Assembly: GCA_943349385.1 (NCBI GenBank)
Contig: CALQZM010000007.1
Location: 1-21,896, forward strand
From: Candidatus Peribacteria bacterium
Lineage (GTDB): Bacteria; Patescibacteriota; Gracilibacteria; UBA1369; GCA-2718715
Length of the DNA: 21,896 bases
Reading direction: 5' to 3'
The notes under the pieces were generated by a model. That model saw only the letters and a list, made by a program, of their open reading frames with translations. It was not told the origin of the DNA and did no database searches. Position 1 is the first letter of the stretch. Each line of letters opens with the position of its first letter. Position numbers and translations under genes: made by a program. This document shows positions 14,259 to 21,896 of the stretch, in pieces.

Positions 14259-16034
14259 CTATTTCTGAGGAAAAATTAAAGCCAAACTAGCGTCATCTAA
14301 GCAAGATTGCATATTTTCTTTTAAAAAGAGATACAGTTTATTTGGATCTACCACAACACCTAAACGATGCAACTCTTTTACCAAAAAAATAAACGGATTC
14401 AAAGCAATCATATGAAGATAAATATTTTGATTTCTATTTGAAAACCCACTTAACCTATTATTTACATAATAAGTAGGCTTAATGCCTTCTAAATTATCCA
14501 GCCTATCAATATCAGTTCTGTTTATATGTAAACTAGTACTTTTATACAAAGGAGCAAGAATATTTTTAACTCTTTCTGCATTAAAAACTTTATCTACCCA
14601 GTCTGTCATTACAAGTATAAAATCACCTTTTTTATAAGGTTGTCTACTCAATGCAATACTTCCTTTTACTCTACCATGTAAAACTGAGCCAGCAGGAACA
14701 TTATCATTTTCAAAATACCTTTCTGCAGTAGCTTTGAAATTAGATTTATTTAGTGGATCAACAAACCGAGGCTTAGAATAAATATCATAATCAGCAAATT
14801 CACCACCTAATCCTTGTACTAAATTATAATTAGCATCAAAATGTACAGCGTACGCGTCACCTAAACTTTCAAGATCTACCATATTTTGATTAAGATCTAC
14901 ATTGGCTCTGGCATAAACAGCCATTGGTGGACAACCTAAAGATTGAATATTCAATACACCCCACTCATCACATTTTTTTTTATAAAAATCAGCCCACTCA
15001 TGAGGATCCAGCATACTTTTACCTTCAGCAAAATACTGACTTAAAGCTATACTCATAAAATATGCACCTGCATGACCTCCAGCACCATCTACTACTGCAA
15101 CATCCAATTCATCTCCATTAGCCAAAGCAATCGAGTCATGACATAGATGATCATAAATATTATTATTATGTCTAGATGGTTCTATTTTAGTAACTGAAAG
15201 TCTAGTATTTGGAGTATTCATTGACTCTCTATATCCATACATATCAGCATCAAATGGATTAACTAAAACTCTTCTTTTATCTTTTTTAGCTTTTTTAGAC
15301 TCAATATAAATTCGAACTAGCTTAGCTAATCTAGTAATTAAATAAAAATTTCCATTTAAACTTGGTGGAAAATCTAGGTCTACAATTCCCAGCCACTCTA
15401 AATCAGTACTTACTGCAAAATCTGACTTTTCTTTATTTAAGGCGGTAACTATCTTTATATAATCTTGCCAACTTTCACACCGTAAATATTCTAAAAGTAA
15501 GACTGAGCAGGCCTCAGCCGAAATTTCTCTAGATTCAAACATTCTAGTTAAATCTCCAATTGTATATTTTCGTCCTTGAACATCTTCAAAACTAGAATCA
15601 AGCACAGGGGGATCCACTAAAATATCGAAACAATTCAGTTGGACTAACTCTACTAATTCAAAAATTTCTTGTCCAAAATCAACAGATAATCGAACATCTT
15701 TCAATACAACTCTTGCAGGAAAAGAAAAATCCAAAGGATTCTTTTGTAAGTCTATTACATATTGTTTTGACAAATGGTTATCTATAATATTCTCAAATAA
15801 TTCAATTTCAGGATAATCAATTCCCTTCAAATCCACAAATTTTTTATCTATTAAATACTGTTTCCCCGAATCAATATTTACAAATAAAACATACTTAATT
15901 CCTTTAAAAGTTAATTCGTTTTTAGGTTTGAAATTTTCTGGAACTTCAAGAAAGTCTAATGTACTAATATCTCCCACAGGACAACCTACCTCAAAATCAT
16001 CTGAAGCGGGCAATATTCGTTTAGACATAAACAT
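14259..16034 (-). CDS. PP2C-like (PPM) phosphatase-domain protein with N-terminal extension
   Basis: 591 residues. The C-terminal half carries a degenerate PPM/PP2C pattern: LDVAVVDGAGGHAGAYF (312-325, D316-G317 as metal site), LGDAYAVHFDANYNL (391-405), KKGDFILVMTDWVDKVF (468-484, usual DG is DW), and CLDDASLALIFP near the end (usual DDxT/DN). So the order of metal-binding acids D316, D478 and D580/D581 is kept, and serine/threonine phosphatase activity is plausible. Residues 1-280 match nothing I recognise and have no membrane segment. A consensus promoter lies just upstream. Met3 is an alternative start. Confidence 0.6.
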   Translation of the reverse strand: MFMSKRILPASDDFEVGCPVGDISTLDFLEVPENFKPKNELTFKGIKYVLFVNIDSGKQYLIDKKFVDLKGIDYPEIELFENIIDNHLSKQYVIDLQKNPLDFSFPARVVLKDVRLSVDFGQEIFELVELVQLNCFDILVDPPVLDSSFEDVQGRKYTIGDLTRMFESREISAEACSVLLLEYLRCESWQDYIKIVTALNKEKSDFAVSTDLEWLGIVDLDFPPSLNGNFYLITRLAKLVRIYIESKKAKKDKRRVLVNPFDADMYGYRESMNTPNTRLSVTKIEPSRHNNNIYDHLCHDSIALANGDELDVAVVDGAGGHAGAYFMSIALSQYFAEGKSMLDPHEWADFYKKKCDEWGVLNIQSLGCPPMAVYARANVDLNQNMVDLESLGDAYAVHFDANYNLVQGLGGEFADYDIYSKPRFVDPLNKSNFKATAERYFENDNVPAGSVLHGRVKGSIALSRQPYKKGDFILVMTDWVDKVFNAERVKNILAPLYKSTSLHINRTDIDRLDNLEGIKPTYYVNNRLSGFSNRNQNIYLHMIALNPFIFLVKELHRLGVVVDPNKLYLFLKENMQSCLDDASLALIFPQK

Positions 16035-16055
16035 AAAGCTATTTAGGAGGAAGCA

Positions 16056-16084
16056 ATAATAAGCACCTTTAAGCAGTTTGTCAA
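16056..16084 (-). promoter_or_regulatory. Promoter of the PP2C-like gene
   Basis: On the minus strand TTGACA (16084-16079, perfect), 17-bp spacer, TATTAT (16061-16056). The expected transcript start is near 16049, leaving a leader of about 15 bases. It is the best promoter in the window and separates this gene from the rpe unit upstream. Confidence 0.75.
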
Positions 16085-16105
16085 ACCGGTAATCCGAATT
16101 CCGTA

Positions 16106-16762
16106 CTAATCTACACCCTTTAATCTTATTATGGCCTCTTTACGGCTTTTAGAACCAAATAAATACGAAGCAGAAACCAACACATTAGCACCGGCTCCAA
16201 CACATAAAGATGCTGTTTTATCATCAACACCACCATCTACCTGAATGTCTAAATCAGGAAAATTAGTTCTTAAATCACGAACTTTATTCAAAGCTGAATC
16301 AATAAATTTTTGCCCAGAATAGCCAGGATTTACAGTCATAATCAAAACCATATCTAAATCTTCAAGAATTTCTTCGATTAAATTCAATGAGCTTGCAGGA
16401 TTCAAGGCAACAGCAGCTTTAAAACCAGCTGCCTTAATTTGCTGTATAACTCTATGCAAATGACAACATGCCTCTGCATGAACAGTTATAATATCCCCAT
16501 CAGGTTTTCTACCACCTGGTAAAGATTTAGCAAAATCTTCGATATAATTTTCAGGATTCTCAACCATTAAATGAATATCAAATGGCAACTTAGAATCTAT
16601 CCATCTAACAACTGGCGCACCAAAAGTTAAATTTGGAACAAAATGTCTATCCATTACATCAATATGAATCATATCGGCTCCAGCCTTTTCTATTGAGTCA
16701 ATTTCTTCTTGTAAATGACCAAAGTCGGCGGACAGTATTGAGGCTGATACTTTAATATTCAT
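16106..16762 (-). CDS. rpe: Ribulose-phosphate 3-epimerase
   Basis: 218 residues. TIM-barrel epimerase: VSASILSADFGHL, MIHIDVMDRHFVPNLTFG (metal-binding His and catalytic Asp), FDIHLMVENPENYI, VNPGYSGQKFI, and IQVDGGVDDKTA with the second catalytic Asp. It interconverts ribulose 5-phosphate and xylulose 5-phosphate in the pentose phosphate pathway. Two small differences: the usual VMDGHFVPN has Arg for Gly, and a short insertion (GGRKPDGD) follows the IEDF segment. It lies 5 bp after the RpiB-like gene and probably shares its transcript with prs. Confidence 0.93.
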   Translation of the reverse strand: MNIKVSASILSADFGHLQEEIDSIEKAGADMIHIDVMDRHFVPNLTFGAPVVRWIDSKLPFDIHLMVENPENYIEDFAKSLPGGRKPDGDIITVHAEACCHLHRVIQQIKAAGFKAAVALNPASSLNLIEEILEDLDMVLIMTVNPGYSGQKFIDSALNKVRDLRTNFPDLDIQVDGGVDDKTASLCVGAGANVLVSASYLFGSKSRKEAIIRLKGVD

Positions 16763-16767
16763 AGTTC

Positions 16768-17220
16768 TTATTTTAAAAATGCTTTAATAATATCCTTTAA
16801 TTGTTCAAAGTTAGTATTTTCAATACCTAAACAAAGAACATTAGATTTTTTAGAATTTGCATCTTCAGCCATTTCTACATTTGCACATAAAACTGCGTGT
16901 ATTCCTTCTAGTTTTGAAACAGACATTAACATTCCAACACCTGTAGAATTGATTAAAATACCATAAGCAGAACATCCATGTATATGACTATCATGATCAT
17001 CAGAATCTGTGCAAGCATCAGTATTCTCTAATACCTTTTCAGCCACTTCACGTGCTAAAGTTGGAACATCTGCAACCTCTTCAACATCAAATACTCCTAA
17101 ATCAATTACAAGATACCCTAAAGTTTCTAGATAATCTTTAATGCTCCCTTTTACTTCAAAAGCAACTTCGTCTGCGCCTAAGTAAACTTTACCTGCAGGA
17201 TATAAATTTTGTTCAGTCAT
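16768..17220 (-). CDS. RpiB/LacAB-family protein lacking the catalytic residues
   Basis: 150 residues. The fold pattern of ribose-5-phosphate isomerase B is clear: YLGADEVAFEVKGSIKDYL, the acidic VADVPTLAREVAEKV, GILINSTGVGMLMSVSKLEGIHAVLC, and SNVLCLGIENTNFEQLKDIIKAFL. Key positions differ from E. coli RpiB: the active-site Cys of LICGTG is Asn91, the preceding His of CDH is Glu18, and the His of RQHND is Ser. The C-terminal arm with the phosphate-binding arginines is also absent. An Asp/His-rich insertion (DSDDHDSHIHGC, 72-83) replaces the usual turn. It may be a divergent isomerase or a non-catalytic subunit. It overlaps prs by one base (TAATG) and precedes rpe by 5 bp. Confidence 0.75.
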   Translation of the reverse strand: MTEQNLYPAGKVYLGADEVAFEVKGSIKDYLETLGYLVIDLGVFDVEEVADVPTLAREVAEKVLENTDACTDSDDHDSHIHGCSAYGILINSTGVGMLMSVSKLEGIHAVLCANVEMAEDANSKKSNVLCLGIENTNFEQLKDIIKAFLK

Positions 17221-18152
17221 TATGAAAAGATATTAGTAATAGATTTTTGATCGTGGATATTTTGAATAATTTGAGCAATCATTGGCGCTACAGAAACTAC
17301 CGACAATCCTTCAAAACTTTGCTTAACAGGAATTGTATCAGTAACCACTACTTCTTTAAATCCAGCTCCAGATAATCTTTCAATAGCTGGATCCGAAAAT
17401 ACCGGATGCGTAGCAACCAAATAAATGTCGCCTGTTGCACCATTGGTTCTTAAAGCTTCTTTAGCAGCACATACTGATCCTGCGGTATCAATCATATCAT
17501 CATAGATTACACAGGTTTTACCTGTCACATCACCTACCACATGAGTAACTTCAGACTTATTATGTTCAGGTCGAGCTTTATTTAAAATAGCTAATCCAGC
17601 TCCAAGAGCATCAGCAAATTTTTTAGCTTCTTTTGCACCACCAGCATCAGGTGAAACCACAACTAAATCAGGAATCTTTTTTTCCTCAAAATATTTCACA
17701 AACAATTTCATTGAATTTACGTTGTCCATAGCATTGGCAAAGAACCCTTGAATTTGAGGGGCATGCAAAGAAAATGCGATTACATGATCTGCGCCAGCTT
17801 TTTCAATTAATCCAGCAACTAATTTAGCAGTTATTGGTTCACGAGGACTCGCTACTCTATCTTGTCTAGAATAAGCAAAATGCGGCATTACTACATGAAT
17901 GCTACCTGCAAAAGATCTTTTCAAAGAGTCAATTATTACAAAAAGCTCCATTAAATCCTCATTTACATTATTAGTAGCAGTTTGGATTATAAAAACATCG
18001 GCTCCACGAACTGATTCTTCGCATCTAGCGTAGTTTTCACCAGAAGCAAACTTTTTTAAAGTCATGGGAGTTAAAGGCAAGTTCAGCAACTCAGAGACCT
18101 TTTTAGCCAACTCAGGATGAGAACTCCCCGCAAATAACTTTAATTGAGACAT
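17220..18152 (-). CDS. prs: Ribose-phosphate pyrophosphokinase (PRPP synthetase)
   Basis: 310 residues, normal for the family. LKLFAGSSHPELAKKV, FASGENYARCEESVRGADVFIIQ, VVMPHFAYSRQDRVASPREPITAK (catalytic flexible region and ATP contact), LHAPQIQGFF, VVSPDAGGAKEAKKFA and the PRPP loop VIYDDMIDTAGS are present. It makes PRPP from ribose 5-phosphate and ATP for nucleotide, His/Trp and NAD synthesis. It begins a tight operon prs-rpiB-like-rpe: the three genes are joined by a 1-bp overlap and a 5-bp gap. The logic is supply of ribose 5-phosphate to its consumer. Confidence 0.95.
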   Translation of the reverse strand: MSQLKLFAGSSHPELAKKVSELLNLPLTPMTLKKFASGENYARCEESVRGADVFIIQTATNNVNEDLMELFVIIDSLKRSFAGSIHVVMPHFAYSRQDRVASPREPITAKLVAGLIEKAGADHVIAFSLHAPQIQGFFANAMDNVNSMKLFVKYFEEKKIPDLVVVSPDAGGAKEAKKFADALGAGLAILNKARPEHNKSEVTHVVGDVTGKTCVIYDDMIDTAGSVCAAKEALRTNGATGDIYLVATHPVFSDPAIERLSGAGFKEVVVTDTIPVKQSFEGLSVVSVAPMIAQIIQNIHDQKSITNIFS

Positions 18153-18175
18153 GAAAAATTGTTTTTAGTACTTAC

Positions 18176-18205
18176 ATTATATCACAAAACAAGCCATAAT
18201 AACAA
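18176..18205 (-). promoter_or_regulatory. Promoter of the prs operon
   Basis: On the minus strand TTGTTA (18205-18200), 18-bp spacer, TATAAT (18181-18176, perfect). The predicted start near 18169 leaves about 17 bases of leader with no Shine-Dalgarno. Confidence 0.6.
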
Positions 18206-18231
18206 TTAAAATACCTTAAAGAAGATAAATA

Positions 18232-19644
18232 CTATCTTTTTATTTTACTAGCATCAACTTGTTTAAAACCTTTCAACACATCATAAAAAACATCCATCAC
18301 TTGCTGTAACTTTTCTTCGGTATCAGATTCAAATCTTAAGGTAAGTTGAGGAGCTGTATTCGAGGCTCTAATCGCACCCCACGTCCATTCATCAATTTCA
18401 ACCATAGCGCCGTCAATAGTTAAAACTTTTAACCCTTGATCTTGGAAAGCCTTCGTGACGTCTGCAATCAACCCAAATTTTTCGCTATCAGCACATTCCA
18501 TACGAATTTCTGGTGTATTAAAAACCGGATGCAATCCATCAAAGAAAGACGAAAACTTACCAGTAGATTTCGACAAAATTCCAAGCATTTTAAGTGCGGC
18601 CAAAAAGGCATCATCGTATCCGTAGTACTCTTCATTAAAAAACATATGCCCAGAAATCTCACCACCAATTATGGCTTCTTGTTCGTGCATGGCCGATTCA
18701 ATATGAGAATGTCCCGTTTTTGTTCTATATGGGATTCCACCTCTTTCTTTAATATCATTTTCAACTACTTTCGAACATTTAACATCAAATACAACTTTTT
18801 TACCTGGATACCGACTTAAAGCATCTCGTGCCAATAACATTAATATCAAATCACAAGAATAGTGCTTTCCATTTTCATCTACGAATCCAACTCGATCACC
18901 ATCTCCATCAAATCCAATTCCAATATCAGCCGATAATTCTCTTACTTTTTTAGACAATTCAATTAAATTTTCAGCCTTTTCAGGATTGGCTTCGTGATTT
19001 GGAAATTCACCATCTATTTCAGTATACAAACTGTAAACCTCTACGTTTGGCATTTCAAAAATTTGTCGAATAAAAGGTCCAGTCACTCCATTTCCAGAAT
19101 CCACCACAACTTTTAACGGTTTTTGAACATCAACTAAACTATGTAATTTTGCAGTATACTCATCAATGACTGTACCAGTTTCGTAATGCCCTTTTCCAAC
19201 CACATAAGATTGATCTTGAATCATTTGGAACAACTCCTCTAACTCTTGGCCACACACTGATCCTGCATAATTATCGACAACTTTAAATCCGTTATAATCT
19301 TTTGGATTATGACTAGCCGTAATATTTACACCACAATCAAATTTATCAGTGCAAACAGAGTAATAAATCATAGGCGAAGTTGTAAAACCTAAATTCACAA
19401 CACTTAAACCAGTAGATAAAACTCCTTCAATAAATGCTTTTTGTAAATCTTCAGAAGTTAAACGACCATCTCTACCGCAAGCCAATAAAGTCCGTTCACG
19501 TTTTAAAAAGAAAGTTCCAACGGCTTTTCCAATTTCATGGGCAACTTCATTTGTAATCTCAACAGTATCCCCCATTGCTAAACCTCTAATATCGTAAGCT
19601 CTAAAAATATGTTTTGGAACTCTATGCTGTGCTGACGAAGTCAT
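18232..19644 (-). CDS. Phosphomannomutase/phosphoglucomutase
   Basis: 470 residues. Alpha-D-phosphohexomutase with all four active-site elements: VNITASHNPKDYNGFK (phospho-Ser S111), IGFDGDGDRVGFVDENG (metal loop), GGEISGHMFFNEEYYGYDDA (sugar-binding), and RASNTAPQLTLRFE (phosphate-binding), the last in the form usual for the bifunctional PMM/PGM subgroup rather than phosphoglucosamine mutase (GlmM). The N-terminal FRAYDIRG is also typical. It interconverts 1- and 6-phosphates of mannose and glucose for surface polysaccharides. A TATAAT lies 12 bp before the start codon. Confidence 0.92.
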   Translation of the reverse strand: MTSSAQHRVPKHIFRAYDIRGLAMGDTVEITNEVAHEIGKAVGTFFLKRERTLLACGRDGRLTSEDLQKAFIEGVLSTGLSVVNLGFTTSPMIYYSVCTDKFDCGVNITASHNPKDYNGFKVVDNYAGSVCGQELEELFQMIQDQSYVVGKGHYETGTVIDEYTAKLHSLVDVQKPLKVVVDSGNGVTGPFIRQIFEMPNVEVYSLYTEIDGEFPNHEANPEKAENLIELSKKVRELSADIGIGFDGDGDRVGFVDENGKHYSCDLILMLLARDALSRYPGKKVVFDVKCSKVVENDIKERGGIPYRTKTGHSHIESAMHEQEAIIGGEISGHMFFNEEYYGYDDAFLAALKMLGILSKSTGKFSSFFDGLHPVFNTPEIRMECADSEKFGLIADVTKAFQDQGLKVLTIDGAMVEIDEWTWGAIRASNTAPQLTLRFESDTEEKLQQVMDVFYDVLKGFKQVDASKIKR

Positions 19645-19656
19645 ACTAAAAAATAA

Positions 19657-19662
19657 ATTATA
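19657..19662 (-). promoter_or_regulatory. -10 box upstream of the phosphohexomutase gene
   Basis: Perfect TATAAT on the minus strand ending 12 bp before ATG 19644; expected leader about five bases. No clear -35 at the normal spacing. Confidence 0.4.
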
Positions 19663-19702
19663 ATTACTATAATCTTAAGAAATTTATCAACTTATTAAAA
19701 GA

Positions 19703-20887
19703 CTAAATTTTTATTCCTCTTAAAAATTTCATTAATGGACCTAAGCTACCAGACTTAATTGCATCATCAATTACACCAACCAGATCCTTCAAAGGCTTGC
19801 GTGTACCAATTACATCAATCTTATCTTTATAGAACGATTGATTACTCGCCACAAAATCCAACCCCATAGTATGAGCAATTCTATCAGACACATTCATAGT
19901 TTGCATTATTACATTTAAATAATGATTTAATAGAGCTCTATATGACCTAAACTGTTCACCGTAAAAATCTAACCTAATTGGTTTTTTGTAAATTTGACAC
20001 TCAAAATAAGCACCAGCTAATAAATTCCTTAAAGTTATTCCTTCCTCTACATATTCTTGATCTATCAAACGAATTAAACTTCTAATACATTCAACATAAA
20101 CTTTATACGACGACTTATTAAAACTATTAAAATTCTCTAACTCAGATCCATTTCTACCTTTTGAATATAAGGACAATGCAAAATATTCAGTTAATCCTTC
20201 ATTCAGAGCTACATATGCTGGTTTTTCAATACTTTTTTGTAAAGCAGTTTTTTTTGTAGGAGCAATACCTCTCCAAATTTGATCTCCAACTTTTTGTTGT
20301 CCAGAAATTAAATGCATTGCCTCATGAAAATAAGTTAATTCAAATTGATCAGATTCAAGAGTGTTTTCATTTAATGACAACCTACTTTCATCGTATTGCA
20401 TTAACCCAAGAATATTTACAAACTCAGAATCAGTTCCTTCTAATTTTAAATCTTCTGTATCCTTAGGTATTAAACCATACGTAAGTTGATACAACTTTCG
20501 TCGAAACCTTTTTACTAAATCAAAGACATCATTTACCGGATGCAAAGACAATCTAGACTCCAACCTTCTTTCAATTTGAGGTAATTCACTTAAAAACTCA
20601 CCAACGTTACCTAGGTATTCTTTTATTCTATCGATTTTTTGACTGTCACCAGGAAAATAAGATTCAAGCTCTGGATTAATTTCAACAGGGAAAGTCAAAA
20701 CTCGTCTTTGTCGATGCCCTGCAAGCAAGTAACCTACATCTCTTTTGTGCCTATCTGCTCCTATAATACCTAAGAAGTCGACAATCTTATCTGGATTAGC
20801 CGATTCCTTAAATCTATCCCTAACTACATTAGATGATTGCCTTATAGAAACAGCCTCAAAAACCTCTCCTCTTTTCACTTGATACAA
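19703..20887 (-). CDS. Uncharacterised HExxH (gluzincin-like) protein
   Basis: 394 residues, no signal peptide or membrane segment. Residues 184-196 read LTYFHEAMHLISG: HExxH with H188, E189 and H192. About 36 residues on, YVALNEGLTEYFAL (225-238) provides E230 in the NExxTEY context that supplies the third zinc ligand in gluzincin peptidases. The N-terminal half has basic, helical character (DVFDLVKRFRRKLYQL). This fits a cytoplasmic zinc metallopeptidase, but I know no named family with this sequence. The start is uncertain: TTG 20887 gives the full frame, GTG 20878 gives three residues fewer, and a stop codon bars anything longer. It lies 29 bp after nadM on the same strand. Confidence 0.6.
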   Translation of the reverse strand: MYQVKRGEVFEAVSIRQSSNVVRDRFKESANPDKIVDFLGIIGADRHKRDVGYLLAGHRQRRVLTFPVEINPELESYFPGDSQKIDRIKEYLGNVGEFLSELPQIERRLESRLSLHPVNDVFDLVKRFRRKLYQLTYGLIPKDTEDLKLEGTDSEFVNILGLMQYDESRLSLNENTLESDQFELTYFHEAMHLISGQQKVGDQIWRGIAPTKKTALQKSIEKPAYVALNEGLTEYFALSLYSKGRNGSELENFNSFNKSSYKVYVECIRSLIRLIDQEYVEEGITLRNLLAGAYFECQIYKKPIRLDFYGEQFRSYRALLNHYLNVIMQTMNVSDRIAHTMGLDFVASNQSFYKDKIDVIGTRKPLKDLVGVIDDAIKSGSLGPLMKFLRGIKI

Positions 20888-20902
20888 TTAAAGGAGATCA
20901 AG
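20878..20902 (-). repeat. Inverted repeat over the start of the zincin-like gene
   Basis: CTTGAT (20878-20883) and ATCAAG (20897-20902) form a perfect 6-bp inverted repeat with a 13-base loop that contains the TTG start codon (20887-20885). On the mRNA the loop reads CUCCUUUAAUUGU. It could hold the start region in a hairpin. Confidence 0.4.
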
Positions 20903-20916
20903 TTACTACATTAAAC

Positions 20917-21396
20917 TTAATCTAGCAAATGATAAACGCTATTGGGAATTAACATTTCAACTGACTCACCGCTTTGCATTTTTTGCCTTACTAAAGTTCC
21001 ACTAACACCATCTAAAAATTCAACTCGTTTTACAGGTATATCTGAGTATTGAAGGAACAAATTCTTAGTTTCATCCGAACCTGTATACATAACTTTAAAG
21101 TTTGGAACAGAATCAATTAAATACTGTACCCATTTAGTATCGTCATGAATATCAGGCAACGGGACAACCTGAACTCTGTTTAAATCAACATTCTCTAGGT
21201 TCAAAGTTTCTATTATCATTCTTTCTCGAGTTTCATAATCAAAAGGATTTTTATCAGTTGCACTTTCTTGGCTGGATCCAACAATTATTAACAAAGTTGA
21301 TTCATTCTCTAAAATCGATAAAACTGCTTTTAAATGACCATTATGAAATGGCTGAAAACGCCCTACGATAGAAGCATCAAAAATTTGACTAACCAT
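20917..21396 (-). CDS. nadM: Nicotinamide-nucleotide adenylyltransferase, archaeal NadM type
   Basis: 159 residues from ATG 21396, 1 bp after the nadE stop; a longer frame to 21471 overlaps nadE and has no family support. GRFQPFHNGHLKAV holds the (H/T)xGH nucleotidyltransferase motif, followed by GSSQESATDKNPFDYETRERM and the C-terminal SGTLVRQKM with the ISGTxVR-like ATP motif. This is the small NadM type first known in archaea, not the bacterial NadD. It adenylates (nicotinic acid or nicotinamide) mononucleotide, the step before NadE; the pair forms the end of NAD synthesis. Confidence 0.9.
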   Translation of the reverse strand: MVSQIFDASIVGRFQPFHNGHLKAVLSILENESTLLIIVGSSQESATDKNPFDYETRERMIIETLNLENVDLNRVQVVPLPDIHDDTKWVQYLIDSVPNFKVMYTGSDETKNLFLQYSDIPVKRVEFLDGVSGTLVRQKMQSGESVEMLIPNSVYHLLD

Positions 21397-21397
21397 A

Positions 21398-21896
21398 TTA
21401 AAATGCATCAACTTGAATAATAAAAGGCATAACTGTCTTATGCAAATTTTGCTTTTCTCGCAAATGTACATTTTTAATTAAATTTGGATCAATTCCAGAT
21501 TCGCCAATTTTATTTTCTAGTACCAAAATAGTATCTAAAACTGAATAGTCGGCACCCAATTCTTCTGCATCAGTTTGACCAGAAAACAGCTCTGCAGTAG
21601 GAACTTTATCAATAATTTCTCTAGGAATATCTAAAAAGGCAGCCATGGCTCTAACTTCAGTTTTATACAAATCACCTATCACTTCAATATCAGCAGCTAA
21701 ATCGCCATACTTAGTACCATATCCTAGCCTTGATTCTGATTTATTAGAAGTTCCAAGAACTAAAGCTCCAATTGAATTAGCAAAATGATACAAGATGTTA
21801 GCCCGGATTCGCGATTTAGTATTTGCATAAGCAGTTTCAACCTGTTTTATTAATTGATCGGATTGCAATTCATCTATTTTTTCGACCCATGGTAAT
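21398..21896 (-). CDS. nadE: NAD synthetase, C-terminal part (partial)
   Basis: The frame is open to the right edge; a TTG at 21868 is internal, not the start. 165 residues are visible. RIRANILYHFANSIGALVLGTSNKSE, GYGTKYGDLAADIEVIGDLYKTEVRAMA, IIDKVPTAELFSGQTDAEELG and the basic REKQNLHK near the C-terminus are characteristic of NH3-dependent NAD synthetase. The N-terminal SGGxDS ATP pyrophosphatase motif lies beyond the window. A glutaminase domain, if fused, would be further upstream, so ammonia or glutamine use cannot be told. It amidates nicotinic acid adenine dinucleotide to NAD. nadM follows 1 bp after the stop. Confidence 0.92.
   Translation of the reverse strand, partial: LPWVEKIDELQSDQLIKQVETAYANTKSRIRANILYHFANSIGALVLGTSNKSESRLGYGTKYGDLAADIEVIGDLYKTEVRAMAAFLDIPREIIDKVPTAELFSGQTDAEELGADYSVLDTILVLENKIGESGIDPNLIKNVHLREKQNLHKTVMPFIIQVDAF

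Noticed and set aside
16045..16053. AGGAGG on the plus strand as a ribosome binding site.
   Set aside because: No plus-strand start codon or open frame follows at a suitable distance; it is the complement of the PP2C-like leader.
18436..18819. Plus-strand open frame of 127 codons within the phosphohexomutase gene.
   Set aside because: It is antisense to a well-conserved enzyme gene and has no protein-like conserved motif. Similar shadow frames in dapA, lysA, dapF, asd and the DedA gene were dropped for the same reason.
21397..21471. A longer nadM start at 21471.
   Set aside because: The extra 25 residues overlap nadE and do not look like the NadM N-terminus; ATG 21396 directly precedes the conserved GRFQPFHNGH region.

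Overview
The window is AT-rich bacterial DNA carrying 20 protein genes (two cut by the edges), one predicted leader peptide and two arginine tRNA genes. Codon use fits the standard code: TAA and TAG end almost every gene, TGA ends only two, and no gene is interrupted by TGA. Shine-Dalgarno sequences are scarce. Sigma70-type promoters (TTGaca, 17-18 bp, TAtaaT) often lie only 6-12 bp before the start codon, so leaderless or near-leaderless mRNAs are likely. The gene content (archaeal-type NadM, direct DapL lysine route, several unfamiliar proteins) would suit a Patescibacteria/CPR-like or other poorly cultured lineage, but this is inference and no taxonomic marker is present.

Left part (1-6631): the 3' end of an inositol-monophosphatase-family gene, tRNA-Arg(GCG), an AT-rich block of three membrane-protein genes (unknown anchored protein, DUF2157-like protein, acyltransferase-3 protein), then tRNA-Arg(TCG). 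The 3' end of the second tRNA and its flank are tandemly duplicated. A small hypothetical gene follows. It converges with a photolyase/cryptochrome-like FAD-domain gene that is overlapped by a 41-residue DUF2256 zinc-ribbon-like gene. A DedA-family gene and a TRIC/UPF0126-type membrane gene diverge from a 37-bp promoter region.

Middle (6632-14194): a lysine/diaminopimelate biosynthesis cluster. lysC-dapB-dapA-lysA are tightly packed, followed by dapF, dapL with its own promoter, and convergent asd on the other strand. Together they encode every step from aspartate to lysine by the aminotransferase (DapL) route. Upstream of lysC is what appears to be a complete ribosome-mediated attenuator: promoter, 20-codon leader peptide with four Lys codons, mutually exclusive hairpins and an intrinsic terminator. 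This is the main discovery candidate.

Right part (14259-21896), all on the minus strand, in order of transcription: nadE (partial)-nadM (NAD synthesis), an unrecognised HExxH zincin-like protein, phosphomannomutase/phosphoglucomutase, prs, an RpiB-like protein lacking the catalytic residues, rpe, and a separately promoted PP2C-like phosphatase with a large N-terminal extension. The theme is sugar phosphates, PRPP and NAD, with two uncharacterised proteins inserted.
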